Below, piece by piece: positions 1 to 10,995 of a stretch of DNA of 64,000 nucleotides; within the stretch, counting starts at the first letter, position 1; every line of letters begins with the position of its first letter. This stretch comes from Manduca sexta (taxonomy: Eukaryota; Arthropoda; Insecta; Lepidoptera; Sphingidae), in the NCBI RefSeq assembly GCF_014839805.1, contig NC_051131.1, positions 13,008,913-13,072,912 of the forward strand. The letters are read 5' to 3'. A program made the translations under genes and the position numbers. The notes under the pieces are model-generated. The model was not told the origin of the DNA. It saw nothing but the letters and a program-made list of their open reading frames with translations, and made no database searches.

Positions 1-69
1 GACTTCAAAAAAAAGGAGGAGGTTATCAATTCGTCGTGAATTTTTTTTTTACACACATAACTATACAGA

Positions 70-158
70 AGTCAGAGATGCGTGCCCTTGGGATTTAAAC
101 CTGTGGATATTCGTCTCGACAGTTCATACCACCTCCAACTAGGCTATCGCCGCTTCAC
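70..158 (-). mobile_element. SINE-3 fragment (5' head region)
   Basis: This is a reverse-oriented piece of a tRNA-related lepidopteran SINE. Read on the minus strand it has the A-box-like 'gcgatagcctagttgg' and then 'aggtttaaatcccaag', a degenerate B box. The same head recurs at 9752-10050 and 19012-19232, and a related body at 47875-48107. The 3' part is missing. Confidence 0.55.
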
Positions 159-1555
159 AAGCCTATGGAATATGGTTTATAGGTAGGTGAGAGCGAAAGT
201 AATCGGCGTCAGCGAGTCTGCCGCGGCAAATCGATATCTCATTCAACCACTTTATCTGTAATGAAAAACTCTAAGGCCAGTGAAAGTTTTGAAATGCCAA
301 GGTCTAGGTTGATTTGAACGTATTCCATTCATTCCCTATGAAATGTGATATAATTTCCAATCCATTGGAGAACAGCACGTTAATTCTTATGTTAAAGTTG
401 CATGATTTCTTTAGTAAGAAGCGGTTAGTGGTGAATGATGAATTTTCTGAAAGGGACACCACATATAAGTACTAATAATATGTATAAATGCGGTCTGAAA
501 ATCGTTCTAAAAATTTGATTTTACGTAAATCACGAAAGGGATCAGGAATCGGATTATATGGACCCTTCGCCACTGCAAGCGTATTGGTGATCAGTTATAA
601 CCAGCTTAGATAAAATATTGCTACATAAACTATTTCAAAGATTATTGGTTATATACCTTAAATTACTAGCCATGCAACCAGCAAAATTCTCTCAACTTCT
701 CTATGCTTTAGCAACAATTGGGGCCTTATAATTCTATTTAGTACACTACAGCTTCTGTCGACAGTCATAAACTAACTTGTCATATGAACACGCATATCAG
801 AAACCAACTGCTCAGTAATCTTGAAAGATGGGGTTAATAGGGGCTTTACATAACCGCCCAGTAGTTTCCTTTGAGGCGGTAATGACTGCACTTTCCCCAA
901 GAAACACAAAACTGACCTTGAAAGGTCGTAAGAATAGTCAAAAAACGCACTTCAGCGTACATTGCTCTAGAAACTATAAAGCAAAATTGTACCTTATATA
1001 ATTCCTCCTCGAAAGGTAATTCAATAACCACAATAGGATGTTTACAACGCTTGGCATTCGTCCATACAAGATGTGTCAACAACCCTCAAGGACGACTGTC
1101 GGGTACAGCGAGCGGCCTTAACCCTTTCACAGCGCAGAATGCCGACGCCTCGCGTAAATCTAGCGTTGTCGAGTTAGGTGGCTTTTCGCCAACATCGCAT
1201 ATGACAAAAATATTTTTGTTTTTATTGTGTTACATAAAATGTTTATGGGGTTATATAAAGTTTGAGACCATTAAATGATTATGGTTAGTTGAGTATGTTA
1301 ACAATTCTTTAGAATGAAACACGGTTAACACTTTAAGTGCTTTGAAAACTACTTTTTTACAGTACAGATGCACTAAGTCCCACTGAAAAACCTGTCTAGA
1401 GCGTGGTGTTTGTTTCTCGTCTGGTCAACCTCATAGACATTGATTAATGCTTATTAATAACAGATGCGTTTGGTCGATTGTTTTCTACTATAAATTAAAA
1501 GAACTTTGATTTTTTATTTGTTTTAAGAAAAAAGTGATTGTTTTATTTTTTTATT
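159..1555. other. Unannotated AT-rich DNA
   Basis: I see no gene here. A slightly GC-richer patch at about 1080-1200 has short open frames but no recognisable protein, splice pair or promoter. No repeat family of this window was recognised. Confidence 0.5.
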
Positions 1556-1625
1556 AGTGTTTGCTCTTGGCTCCGCCCGCATGAAAAAGTTTTTTTCGGG
1601 ATAAAAGTTATTTTTTTGACAAAAA
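1556..1625 (-). mobile_element. Degenerate Helitron 3' end (relic)
   Basis: The minus strand resembles the Helitron 3' terminus of this window (tttatcccg...gcgggcgga.. near a lost CTAG). The plus strand reads 'gctccgcccgcatgaaaaag', close to the termini at 3550 and 7137. No borders can be set. Confidence 0.3.
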
Positions 1626-2883
1626 TATTTTTTTTTCTCTCTTTTGTTGCTTTAATAAAGACACCCTATATTAGTTTTTCTTCAATATCTATAATGTACA
1701 GATATTGGTCTGTTACAATTTTATTACTTATAAAGATCTCTATTTTTCTAACCTCAAAAACTCTTTTGTTTTATTTATCAAATTGAACGATTTTCACTTC
1801 GGAAAAACGCAAGTAAATAACACGGGGCGTCACATCCGGCCATGAAAAATGGCGTCGGACGCATTTCCGGCGCAGCGCACGTGGCCGCACCCAGATAATG
1901 GGTTTACCTTGCATTTTATGGCTTTATGTGCGACCATTGTTTTTTCGGTTATGGCTTTTACGTGTCGGCTTTTTATCAGATTATGGATGCGGTGTCGGAA
2001 ACTTGGAGTGATTAATCTCAAAAGATTTTTTTTTCTAACACGTCATTTCAACTCCTGTAAGCTGGGATTGAGGGCTACACGCCATATTATAATAGCACAA
2101 GATTATAAAATTCAACTATATTTTGGGAACTAGGCTGTCTTTCGAAGAAATTGTAGATTAATTTTCGTGTGCATTTTAGTATTCATAGACCTCCATGATG
2201 CGAGGGAGAAACTCTATCGCAATATCAAGCACTTTATTACTACTATTTGGTTTCCTTTTTTTATCCTTGAGACTTCAAATTAGTGTCTGATTAATTTATT
2301 TACTGTAAAAGGTTTGTAAAGAATGGGCGATACAGTTCTAAACTTACTGCGCATTCAGTTGTATTAACCGATACTATATAAGTGCTATGATTTGTAAATA
2401 AAAACCTGAATTGAACAGATTTTTTAAATTACAATATTTATGTATTTTAACCTACGATGGTGTCTGGTAGCCGTGAAGATATCAACCCCATTTATGCACC
2501 CCAGATGCAACGTAGATCGAAGGGTAGTTTTATGGTAGTGAATCAAGTATATGGTACAGAAAATTGGAAAAGAAATTTAATATAAGAGAATATGATAAAA
2601 AGATGGTGAAAGTTGATGTAAACCGTGCGTTTAGGGTGATGTTTTGTATTAGATTTTTTAATCAAATTTCAATACTAGTATTTTTATAATATTTCGAAAG
2701 TTATATCTATAGAATATATTGGGATTTTATATCCAACAAAACATATGCTTTTATAAAATATTTAAAACAAAAATAATCGGTGTTTTTAGTAATGATAGAT
2801 TAACTTATCAAATACCGAGAGTTTTCTAAGCTCAGCAGCCTAAACTTTGATTAAAAATGTAAATGAAAGTACAAGATTTTGTA
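1626..2883. other. Unannotated AT-rich DNA
   Basis: Nothing gene-like is supported. About 1836-2010 is locally less AT-rich and open on both strands, but shows no family motif and no splice context. The remainder is AT-rich with long T runs. Confidence 0.5.
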
Positions 2884-3172
2884 AGATTTTTTTTTATCAT
2901 TTTCTCCCGATGTTGCGAAGACTTTGCAGCCTCCGTGATCACGGGGCGGACTGAGGTTGGTCATCATTCAGCATAGATCGGACCACCAACAGCTAAAATA
3001 TTAAAAAAAATAAAAACTTGTATAATTGTAAAATGTATATTGTAACTGACTTTTCGGATGACCAAAACCTCAGTCCCTCCGCAACCACGAACGCTGCAAA
3101 GTCTTCGAAACGTTGGGAAAAAATTATAATACAAAAATCGCGATAAAATCCGTAAAATAGTTTTATTTTGAT
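2884..3172. mobile_element. Foldback MITE, family T
   Basis: The inner arms are inverted copies of each other: 'gcgaagactttgcagcctcc' on the left and 'gctgcaaagtcttcgaaacg' on the right. They surround an AT-rich centre containing 'ttgtataattgtaaaatgta'. The right arm continues outward to 'cgcgataaaatccgtaaaat'; the matching outer left arm is lost. The best full copy is at 47427-47721; others are at 16189, 34472, 36685 and 62573. There is no coding capacity, so mobilisation would need a transposase in trans. Confidence 0.7.
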
Positions 3173-3549
3173 ATCATTCGTGTAAACATGAGTATTTATT
3201 AAGAAAAAATGTCAAACGCATGTATATGTGATTAAAAGCGTCTAACATCACGTGACACCCACAAATCCCCGAAAAGCGGACAAAGTTTACACAGAAACCT
3301 CTCAAGACTAAAGAAATCAGATGTCAGATGCTGGTCGCCATTACAGCAAGTAAGTGTATTGACTGAGGGGGATCGCCAATAACTCAGAGATGACAGATCG
3401 CCGAGACTAGCGGCGCCGTGCCACAGGCGAGCCGACGATGCATTATTTATAAAATGTGCTTTAAGTTTTGCAAGGCCGAAGGTTCAAATTATTAAAACTC
3501 TTACTAAAATTAAAAAGAAATATTTATGGTTTTACAAATTATTTAAATA

Positions 3550-3741
3550 CTAGCTTTTGCCCGCGGCGCCGCACGTGTGAAAAAGTTTTTCCGAAATAAA
3601 GAGTAGCCTACAGCATTCAGTAGTAATGAGCTTACTATTACAGATTTTTTTTTCAAACTTGGTTCAGTAGTTTTAAAGATTAGCCTCGACAAACCTACAA
3701 ACAAAGTCACGAACTTTTCCTCTTTATAATATTAGTATAGA
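3550..3741 (-). mobile_element. Helitron (non-autonomous, Lep1-like)
   Basis: The element lies in reverse orientation and has both ends. The minus strand starts TCTATACTAATATTATAAAG and ends ...GCGGGCAAAAGCTAG. The host bases flanking it are A and T, as expected for Helitron insertion between A and T without target duplication. A GC-rich hairpin (gcggcgccgc region) sits just inside the CTAG end. It is 192 bp long and encodes nothing; a Rep/helicase would be needed in trans. Confidence 0.8.
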
Positions 3742-3884
3742 TTTACTTCAGCAAGGCATCGCGCGAACGTTGTCGCCTTACCTCGAAACTATACTAAACA
3801 ATATGGCACTAGTCATCAACCGTAATCGTCAATCATTAATGTAGCAGTAGAGTTCCTATGGAAATTAGAAGGTCTATTCAAACA

Positions 3885-4127
3885 TAAAAACACGCATCAT
3901 TCTTTATCCCAGAAGGCTTAGACAGAGATACAACTACGGCACCTAATTTTCGCCTATTTTCCGTCCCATGATGTGATAGGGCGCGAGCCTATCTTTATAT
4001 CGGGCGCAAATTTTAGACTCCGGGATGATGCTAAAGGAAGAAACCGCACCGCCCAACCTGGAATTTGAACCCGGGACCACCCTATGCAGTGCCGCGCACA
4101 AAATACAAGCACGCCATCGAGGCAGTC
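3885..4127 (-). mobile_element. SINE-1 copy (tRNA-derived)
   Basis: On the minus strand it begins gactgcctcgatggcgtgct and carries the B box GGGTTCAAATTCC (4070-4083), then the family body (gaaatttg...cgatat...cacatcatggga). Other copies are at 12290, 15366, 27547, 37755 and 43381. It would be transcribed by RNA polymerase III if its boxes were intact. It is clearly diverged from the consensus of the other copies. Confidence 0.75.
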
Positions 4128-4507
4128 CTTTCTATTAAAAAATAACCTCTACTGCCTAATTATTCAACAACGCACATGAAAGCGCAGTTACCAGGCACAC
4201 GCCGGCGTCAGTAAAACGCGCCTTTATTATTCCAATTGCGTCGCGACGTTTAATCCATTCAGGGCCGAAACACCCTTACAAGACGCTCCCTTATGGTACA
4301 AAAGCGCCAACTTAATTCGCATACGCCGGAACCACTGTGACCGGCGCCTAGCTGAGGTGAAGTAGTGGGACAAATTGTCCGGCCGATTGTGGCCGAAGAA
4401 ATATTTTGAAATTACTTGTACTTAGTGTTTTATTTGTTTATCAATAATAACGAAAAAAATACTAGTCAAGATTCACTTAAGAACTTTTCTTTTTTTTTAT
4501 TCGAACA

Positions 4508-4814
4508 CAGCAGTGACCCCACTGCACCTAAGGGTAAGTAGTGTGGTGTCCAATAGAATGTCGACTGACGAGGGATGATCACCCCTAGGCAGTCGACAGA
4601 ATTAGGCTGCCCAATTGGAGCCAGATGTACACAGGCTGATCCCGGAACGCATGACGAGAGATGATTACCCCTCGGCAGTCGACACAATTATGCCGTTGGA
4701 GCCGAATAGACATAGGCTAATCCTGGAACGCAACTCACGTGGGCCGTTACAGCAAGTTTTAACACCTTGTGTACGATGATCTCTATCCGGGCGGATATAA
4801 AATATATCCTACCA
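4508..4814 (+). repeat. Interspersed repeat A, with internal duplication
   Basis: This SINE/LINE-tail-like repeat runs from 'ccactgcacctaagggtaag' to 'gcggatataaaatatatcct'. The core from 'gacgagggatgatcacccct' to 'cccggaacgca' (4563-4650) is followed directly by a second copy of the same core (4651-4733), so this copy carries an internal tandem duplication absent from copies at 14041, 20003, 28627 and 63061. It has no coding capacity. Confidence 0.75.
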
Positions 4815-5858
4815 ATAATTCATGAAACCGATGTATTGCGTTAATTTTTAATAATTAATTGGTAATCAAATCTGATTATCATATTGTAACACTACTTTAA
4901 GGTTACCTACGTGGCCGGAAGCAGGCTTGCTCACTGGGCGGTCGGAGCCCCGCGCTTCCATTTGCATACGCGACGTTACTCACGCGTGGGCGTGGGACCA
5001 ATTTGTCCCACCCTGGTCCAATGTTTGAGACTAATTTTATTACCAAACATATTCACGTAAATTGTATGGCTTTGTCTGAGGATTGTATATTTAAACGACT
5101 TTTCAACAAGGACTAACATAATTTTGTTGGAGACATGCAACGAGGCTTTCTGACTCCTGAGGGATACATTAATTTGACAGGTTTTTAAATATAGGGTTGA
5201 TATAATTTCAGACGATAGTATCAAAAAGTTAATTTAAAGAAATACTGAATTAAATAAACAGAACTCTTATTTCATTAAAACAAATACTAAACAGCTATAG
5301 CTTATAGCCAAAATCCAAACAAGACAAGCGCGTGTGGAACAGACTCCAAAGACCAAAGTACCAGTTTTGATAACTCATACTTAAGACTTTTAAACCAACA
5401 GTAATTGTAATGTGCCCTAGCTATTACTTTGTACTTACAACCGACAATTTGCATCAAAGGTGATGTATCTTACCTGAAACAAAAAAATGTTCATAAAGTA
5501 TACAGTAATTATTAATTTTTCTCTTACTAACAAACGTTATTAATTACCTAAATACTGTTTAAGATTTAAATTTAATCTTAAAAAGTCGCAATAAATCTAA
5601 AAGAACGGCGTCATATATATACTTTTACAGAAACAAAATATATTTTATAAAGTTTCGATAATATTGGTAACTCCAACTACTATACCACTGACAAGCTACA
5701 AGTTCGTCCATAAAGAATCCCATACATCCAAGAGATAACAAATCATGGACCGTCCCCTCGCATTTGCACCACAATAGATAGTGGCTTCGTCAACATCTCT
5801 CACACGCCATTACACAGGAAGCCATCGATTATGTATCAATGATTACATTTGGGTGAAG
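4815..5858. other. Unannotated DNA
   Basis: No repeat or gene was recognised. About 4900-5010 is a short GC-richer island (gcaggcttgctcactgggcg) with no open frame of note. The rest is AT-rich. Confidence 0.5.
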
Positions 5859-5881
5859 ATGGCGGGCTGGTTTGGAGGTTG
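5859..5881 (+). CDS. Possible first coding exon (weak)
   Basis: ATG at 5859 has a good start context (gtgaagATGG). It encodes M-A-G-W-F-G-G and then two bases of a split codon, followed directly by the consensus donor GTGAGT at 5882; reading on meets a TGA. The motif AAGATGGCGG also matches a YY1/Pho-type promoter element, so the match could be regulatory. No acceptor partner was identified downstream, and a 23-bp match can arise by chance. Confidence 0.2.
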
Positions 5882-5939
5882 GTGAGTTTCAGTTATTTAT
5901 TTCAATTTATTAAGATACATTATTTTCTTCAAACGACCT

Positions 5940-6036
5940 TGAACCGACGGAAATGTCTGAGATTGAAGAAATTGGAGAAAGTGTACCACAATTGAGAAAA
6001 GTAGGAATCCAAGATCTCTGCGTACCCATTTTACTA
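5940..6036 (+). mobile_element. LINE 3'-end relic (RTE-like?)
   Basis: The stretch 'ggaatccaagatctctgcgt' and its lead-in resemble the clearer copy at 36085-36180 (ggaaattcacagtctttgcg). This suggests two diverged copies of one LINE tail. The clade assignment is inference only. Confidence 0.3.
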
Positions 6037-6373
6037 TAATTAACCGATTGTGCTGAATCGTTTGCATATAAATTCTACTCTTATTCAAAAGCAAAATTAA
6101 ATAGTTTTAAACTACAAAATAAGTTAAGTCAAAACAGAAAGTGCTGGCTGCAAACTGGTTTTAATAGGTAAGTTAGGGATTTTTAGTGAAGAATTAGGTT
6201 CAGAAAAGCATGGACATTGGACACTGGACATTCTATATTTGTTAATGATGACTTCATTAAACAAAAAAAAAAAGTAAGCATGACCTTTATAATCTTAAAT
6301 AATTCAACAAATTTAACACAAGCCATTTTTAAATAGTTTAATATCTGTACGGTATAAGCTGTACATGTTTATA

Positions 6374-6934
6374 TACAGGGTGTTTCGATAAATGACGAGA
6401 TAGGTGACGAGTTCAGAGCGTCAGCAGCGGTTACAGGGGGCTCGATTGCCGTCAACGTCGCATTACTAATGAATGCTTCGGCCCGCCCCTGCTCCCTACG
6501 CACTGCACCTTGACTACAGGGTGTTATGAAATAATGAGGTCAGTAAAATTATTTAAAAATGTGACAGTTACAATTTAGATTTTTTTGAGAATTAGGAATA
6601 TTTTACAAAAATATAAAAAAATATCTTGCGGTCAAAAAATTTGAGTATATTGTGTGAGTTTAATAAAAGAAATGTAGAGAACGGATGAATTACCAAATAG
6701 ATAAACAAAAACCAGAAATTTGGTCTGAAGTGTTTTAAACACCTTCAAATAAATTTTCCACCATTACAGTCACTCTCCATACACAAATATAAACTTAGTG
6801 AAATAGAAATAAAGTTTACACAAAACCAGACAGAAGAATTTTGGGCGGAAATTATCCGTGAAAATGTATCCAAACGTTTTCGGTAAACTGTCTCCCCGAA
6901 ATTACTCTCTCCCCAATTTTACCACCACCCTGTA
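6374..6934. mobile_element. MITE-like element with TACAGGGTG ends
   Basis: The left end is TACAGGGTGTTTCGATAA (6374) and the right end is ACCACCCTGTA (to 6934), flanked by TA-rich DNA, as in Tc1/mariner-related MITEs of insects. A second left-type end, TACAGGGTGTTATGAAATAA, lies inside at 6515, so this may be a 420-bp element with extra 5' material or two nested copies. There is no transposase. Confidence 0.5.
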
Positions 6935-7136
6935 TAGTGCATTCGCGTTGTAGTTAATAAACAATGAGTAGGTAAACTCGTTACCGGGAGGGCGATGCGT
7001 TAATTTGACATTCAATTTTAATTGTTTATCAAAATTTATATGAGGAAATGATAATATGGAGTGGAAGTTTGAGGTGTTATCGCGTCATACATGTTTGAAT
7101 AAATTATATGATTGAATTATGGTATACTAGCTTTTG

Positions 7137-7388
7137 CTCGCGGTATTGCCCGCATGAAGGATTGTCGGGGATAATTTTTTTCCGACTTACTTGATATGTA
7201 TCGTCATATTATGACCAAATTACACAAAATCATTACAAATTGTAGCCTATATGTTATTTTGATGTATAACCAATATTATTGTAAAGTTTCATCCAAATCC
7301 GTTCAGTAGTTTTTTCGTGAAAGAGGAACAAACATACATACATCCATACATCCATCCTCACAAACTCCCATTTATAATATTAGTAGGA
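7137..7388 (-). mobile_element. Helitron (non-autonomous)
   Basis: The reverse-oriented element starts (minus) TCCTACTAATATTATAAATG and ends GCAAAAGCTAG, flanked by A and T. It includes the usual 'aaactactgaacggatttgg' segment of lepidopteran copies. The start is followed on the plus strand by a short duplication of the 'tgattagtaggata' flank. It is 252 bp long and non-coding. Confidence 0.8.
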
Positions 7389-8391
7389 TATGATTAGTAG
7401 GATATTACTCATTTCAATAGAGAAAATAAAATTGTTACTCTAGCCTAGAAGATGATCAAAGTTAAGCCTCACATACAAATATTTACATTTGCAAATTGCC
7501 TTAGGTTTTAACCTACCTAACTATTTGTAAATGACGCGGAGTTGGAATGAGACTGGTGTATATAAAAACTGGTATATAAAACGCAGTAAACATTCTAATT
7601 CTTATTATAAATTCCTGGAAACTATGCGAATGTCAAATAATTGTTCAACACCAGACATCTCAATTTCCTAACCACGATACTTGAATTTACAGTTTCCATT
7701 CTAGAACTCTCCAGAGAGTAAACACAAGCTGACATACAAAATGTGTTGGAATATTTCGCGAAACAACAGTTGTGTTTGTTCAAAATTTTATGTGAGAGAC
7801 AAATATGATTCTTGGAATAGTTAGAAACTTAAGTTACAAGGGTTTTGGAAAATGTTATTGCATGCCCAGTTTGAGGTTGAACCTCCGGTAGAATATAATT
7901 GAACTTTTCTTCTCCGAAGTAAGGTTAGTATTTGGTTGTTACCAATTTTGTCATCGTAATGTTCTGATATTTCGTTTTTACCAAATTCATACTCGTCGTA
8001 ATTTTCGGTCAAAAATATCTGTAAAGTGAAGTTAGTTACAATTTTTGTATTGAAAAAGCAGCGAGGAATGTTCAAAAGAAGCGAAGAAGGGTTGTAAGCC
8101 TAATAGAGAAAATTTATATAAAAACACTATTTGCCGTTTTCGTGCCAAAAATATTTCGCAATACCATGACTCCTATAATCAACGAATGCCATATTTCATT
8201 GTCCCCAATATTTTCAATACATATTCTCAGTATAATCTCTATTTGTACAGAAGTGATAGTTTATCAGACCGCTGTAAAAGCATGTCACGTCGCTTGTATG
8301 ACACTACATTTAATGAGTTGTAAAGTTGTACCAGCGTTGTTCCGGATAGCAAAGATAAATGAGACAGAAGCGATATATGAAGGATTATAGT
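7389..8391. other. Unannotated AT-rich DNA
   Basis: No gene or repeat family was recognised. Open frames near 7821-8075 (minus) and 8142-8390 (plus) lack recognisable domains, splice context or codon structure. Confidence 0.45.
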
Positions 8392-8578
8392 AGCTAGCGT
8401 GGTAGTCGTGTCTTGCGCGATACGACACCGCTCTAAGTTCCCGAGTTCGAATCCCAGGTAAAATATTGCTTTTTTTGCTACAGATGACTCCGGAAAATTT
8501 GTGAATACATAAAGCCAAAATTGGGTGCCTTAGTTTTACCTCTGCCTACCACTTCGGGGACGATGACGTGAAGTGTAA
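8392..8578 (+). mobile_element. SINE-2 (tRNA-derived)
   Basis: It has a tRNA-like head 'agcgtggtagtcgtgtcttg' and a B box GAGTTCGAATCCC at 8443-8455. A short body follows, containing 'gtgccttagttttacctctg'. It resembles SINE-1 in its end ('acctctgcctaccacttc') but has a different middle. No tRNA gene is intended: the cloverleaf arms do not pair. Confidence 0.6.
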
Positions 8579-9751
8579 ATGTTTATTATCATAGGAAATA
8601 AAGAAGAACGTAAAGAAATAATTATAAAGTAGATAGCTTATAAAGTATTTTTTTAAGAGAAGTTATGAAAAAAATAGGACTCGGTATTCTTATCGAAGAC
8701 AACAAAGTCGAAAAACGTTTTTATTTCGTTTCGGTAATAACTGTTGGTTTATTAAAAAGACATTAATCTGTTACCTTTGATGGTACCTAAAACGAAATAA
8801 AGACTGGCTGAATATGGAACGCGTAAAAATACTAAATCTAGGCGTTTTACACTAATACTTTTGTTTTTAAATAACAAAGTGTCAGAAATGAAGAGAAATC
8901 GATTAACGTAGTATCTAACCAATGCTAGTTCGGGCAACACAAATATCCAATCAATTTTAAAAAGAGTGTAGTGTGTGTACTCTGTATATAAATCATGTAA
9001 TGTATAGTATTATGAGAGCAGTCTAATAAAGAACCTGAAACCAACAAGTCTCAAAATATATCCATCCTTCCATTACAAGAGCGATTGAATTTAAAGCATT
9101 AGATAACACCACAGATTGTCGCCTCTATAATCAACGCTCTATGACAGTTGACACAGTAGTATCGTGTTAAATATTCGCGGTTTAATTAACGTTGTCAGTG
9201 GCGCGGCGGTTGTGGAGTCAAAATCGTTACTTTGTTGCGGTCGCGTCTGATTGGGGCACGCATATTTGCGAGGTGTGATGAAATATTCTACTCGTTTCGG
9301 CTTTTTGACCGAACCCTTGCGCCAGGTTTGCGGTGCAATTAATTTGTTTTTGCCTAAGTGGTTATAGTAAGGTAGCAATAGATGGCAAATTCAGTCCAAT
9401 TAAATGGATAAGGTTCATTGACTACCATTGTTGAACTAAGTAATATTATTAAATTCAGTAATATGTAACAAAAGAAATAAAGTCGGGCAGTGTTTGGGTT
9501 CTCACTGTTTGATCGATAATATGAATCAAATAACATGGCTTTAGTTTTTATTGACGCACTCTTCACTATATGGCAAGGCTTGGCGGCAGGGATACGTCAA
9601 TACGGCGACTTGGCTTTGGCGGGGCGTTGTCTGACTTCACAACCGTAACAAATCATACTATAAGATTATATGAAGAAAAATTTAATTCATAATTATGTTT
9701 CTACTTGGCATTATCCCGGTTTACTTAGATGATATAATAGTATCAGCGATG
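8579..9751. other. Unannotated DNA
   Basis: No gene is supported. About 9000-9050 ends in 'ctaataaagaacctgaaacc', which could be a retroposon tail with an AATAAA signal. 9180-9330 is slightly GC-richer without domain content. Confidence 0.4.
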
Positions 9752-10050
9752 TATCCAATACTTTCCTACCCCTGAACACGGATCTCGTCTACTACTGAGA
9801 ATGGTTAGGCCTTGAACTACCACGACAGCCCAGTACGGGTCGTCAGACTTTCCATACCTTTGAAGTTCATTATTGAGAATTCTTAAGTATAAAGATTTCT
9901 TCATGATGTTTTCCTTTACCGTTTAAACGAGCGACGATTGATAAATAATCCACACTTAACGTCCAAAAGTAAGAGGTTTGGGTTTGGTTTTCAACCTGTG
10001 GATATTAGGTTCGGTAGTTCCGTTCTATTCCCAACTAGGCTATCGCGCTT
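9752..10050 (-). mobile_element. SINE-3, near full length
   Basis: On the minus strand it begins 'aagcgcgatagcctagttgg' and has a B-box-like 'aggttgaaaacc'. The body contains 'aaaacatcatgaagaaatc' and it ends in '...cgtgttcagg'. This is the longest SINE-3 copy in the window; it pairs with 19012-19232 and 47875-48107. It is diverged and non-coding. Confidence 0.7.
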
Positions 10051-10312
10051 GTACTGAAATATTGTAGATTCTCCACATGTATTCTTTCTTATTAACCGTA
10101 ATATATTTACGCCTATAAGCGTTACATCTGTTATGTTACGCGCTTATAGCGGGGCGCGGTCAACGAATCCCCAGCCACTGATTCATGTATCTATAATTAA
10201 GGAGAAAGGAGGACAATTTCCTTATAAAACATTTTATTTATTTCCTTAACTTTTTGTTTATATATGAGTCAAATCACATACGTTAAATATTGTATTGATT
10301 TTTTTTTTATTT

Positions 10313-10602
10313 GTATGACGAGACGAGCTTGTCGTTCGCCTGGTTGTAAGCGATAGAACTGCCCATAAACAGTAGAAACACCATCCAACACATTAAATTA
10401 CAAAGTATTGTTCGGTATGCCACTGCGCTCGCCATCCTGAGACATGGGTTGTTAAGTCTTATTATGTCTAATAGTTACACTGGCTACAATGTCCTTCAAA
10501 CTGGAAAACAATAATAACTACACACTGCTGCTTGGCAGCAGGAATTGACATTGCGGTGATACCTACCCAGGCGGACTCGCACATACAGAGACCTACCAGT
10601 AA
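10313..10602 (+). repeat. Interspersed repeat B
   Basis: The ~290-bp dispersed repeat runs from 'gacgagacgagcttgtcgtt' through 'cgcctggttgtaagcgatag', 'cactgcgctcgccatcctga' and 'cactgctgcttggcagcag' to 'gagacctaccagt'. Copies lie at 29650-29922 (plus) and 49180-49472 (minus). It is probably a SINE or a LINE 3' tail and carries no ORF. Confidence 0.75.
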
Positions 10603-10659
10603 AAAAATGTTCAATTATTCCAGACTCTAATCGTATTGAAGCAGTATGAAATATCTTAC

Positions 10660-10810
10660 CTTTCCTAACTACGTCGCTTGTTTTTTCATTCGAAGAACTT
10701 TCCTCACGTATCGCATTCCTATTTCTACAACCAAGCCTTAGTAATGTAGTTGAGAACGTTTCAAACCGCAGACTACCCGGCTCGGTTCGAGTTTGCTTCC
10801 AGTCCTTCAT
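10660..10810 (-). CDS. Possible first coding exon (weak)
   Basis: On the minus strand an ATG at 10810 opens 50 codons beginning M-K-D-W-K-Q and ending in ...V-V-R-K, then one base of a split codon. A consensus donor (AAAG|GTAAGA) follows at 10659. The encoded peptide is basic and Ser/Thr-rich with no domain I recognise. It lies between repeat B and a LINE tail, so it is not explained by either. No partner acceptor was found, and an ORF of this length can occur by chance. Confidence 0.25.
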
Positions 10811-10939
10811 CGAATAGTTTGATAGGTCTCGTCTGATTTTCTAAATGGATTATTTATTAGTGTAGAATCTTTTCAGAAGGTTTTTATGGGCTGTATTAAT
10901 TAATAGGGGCAAATCAGTTTCGCTCTAAGGTGTGATGGC

Positions 10940-10995
10940 ATATTTTGGAAGAGGCCTATATCCAGCAGTGGACTGTTGGAGGCTGATGATGATGA
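10940..10995 (+). mobile_element. LINE 3' terminus with (GAT)n tail
   Basis: The stretch 'ggaagaggcctatatccagc' followed by 'agtggactgttggaggctg' and a short (atg/gat) run is a common 3' end of lepidopteran non-LTR elements. Only the last ~55 bp remain. A related segment lacking the tail is near 11840. Confidence 0.6.

Noticed and set aside
10496..10660. Extension of the minus-strand frame beyond the donor at 10659
   Set aside because: It runs into repeat B, so only the part before the donor is worth considering.
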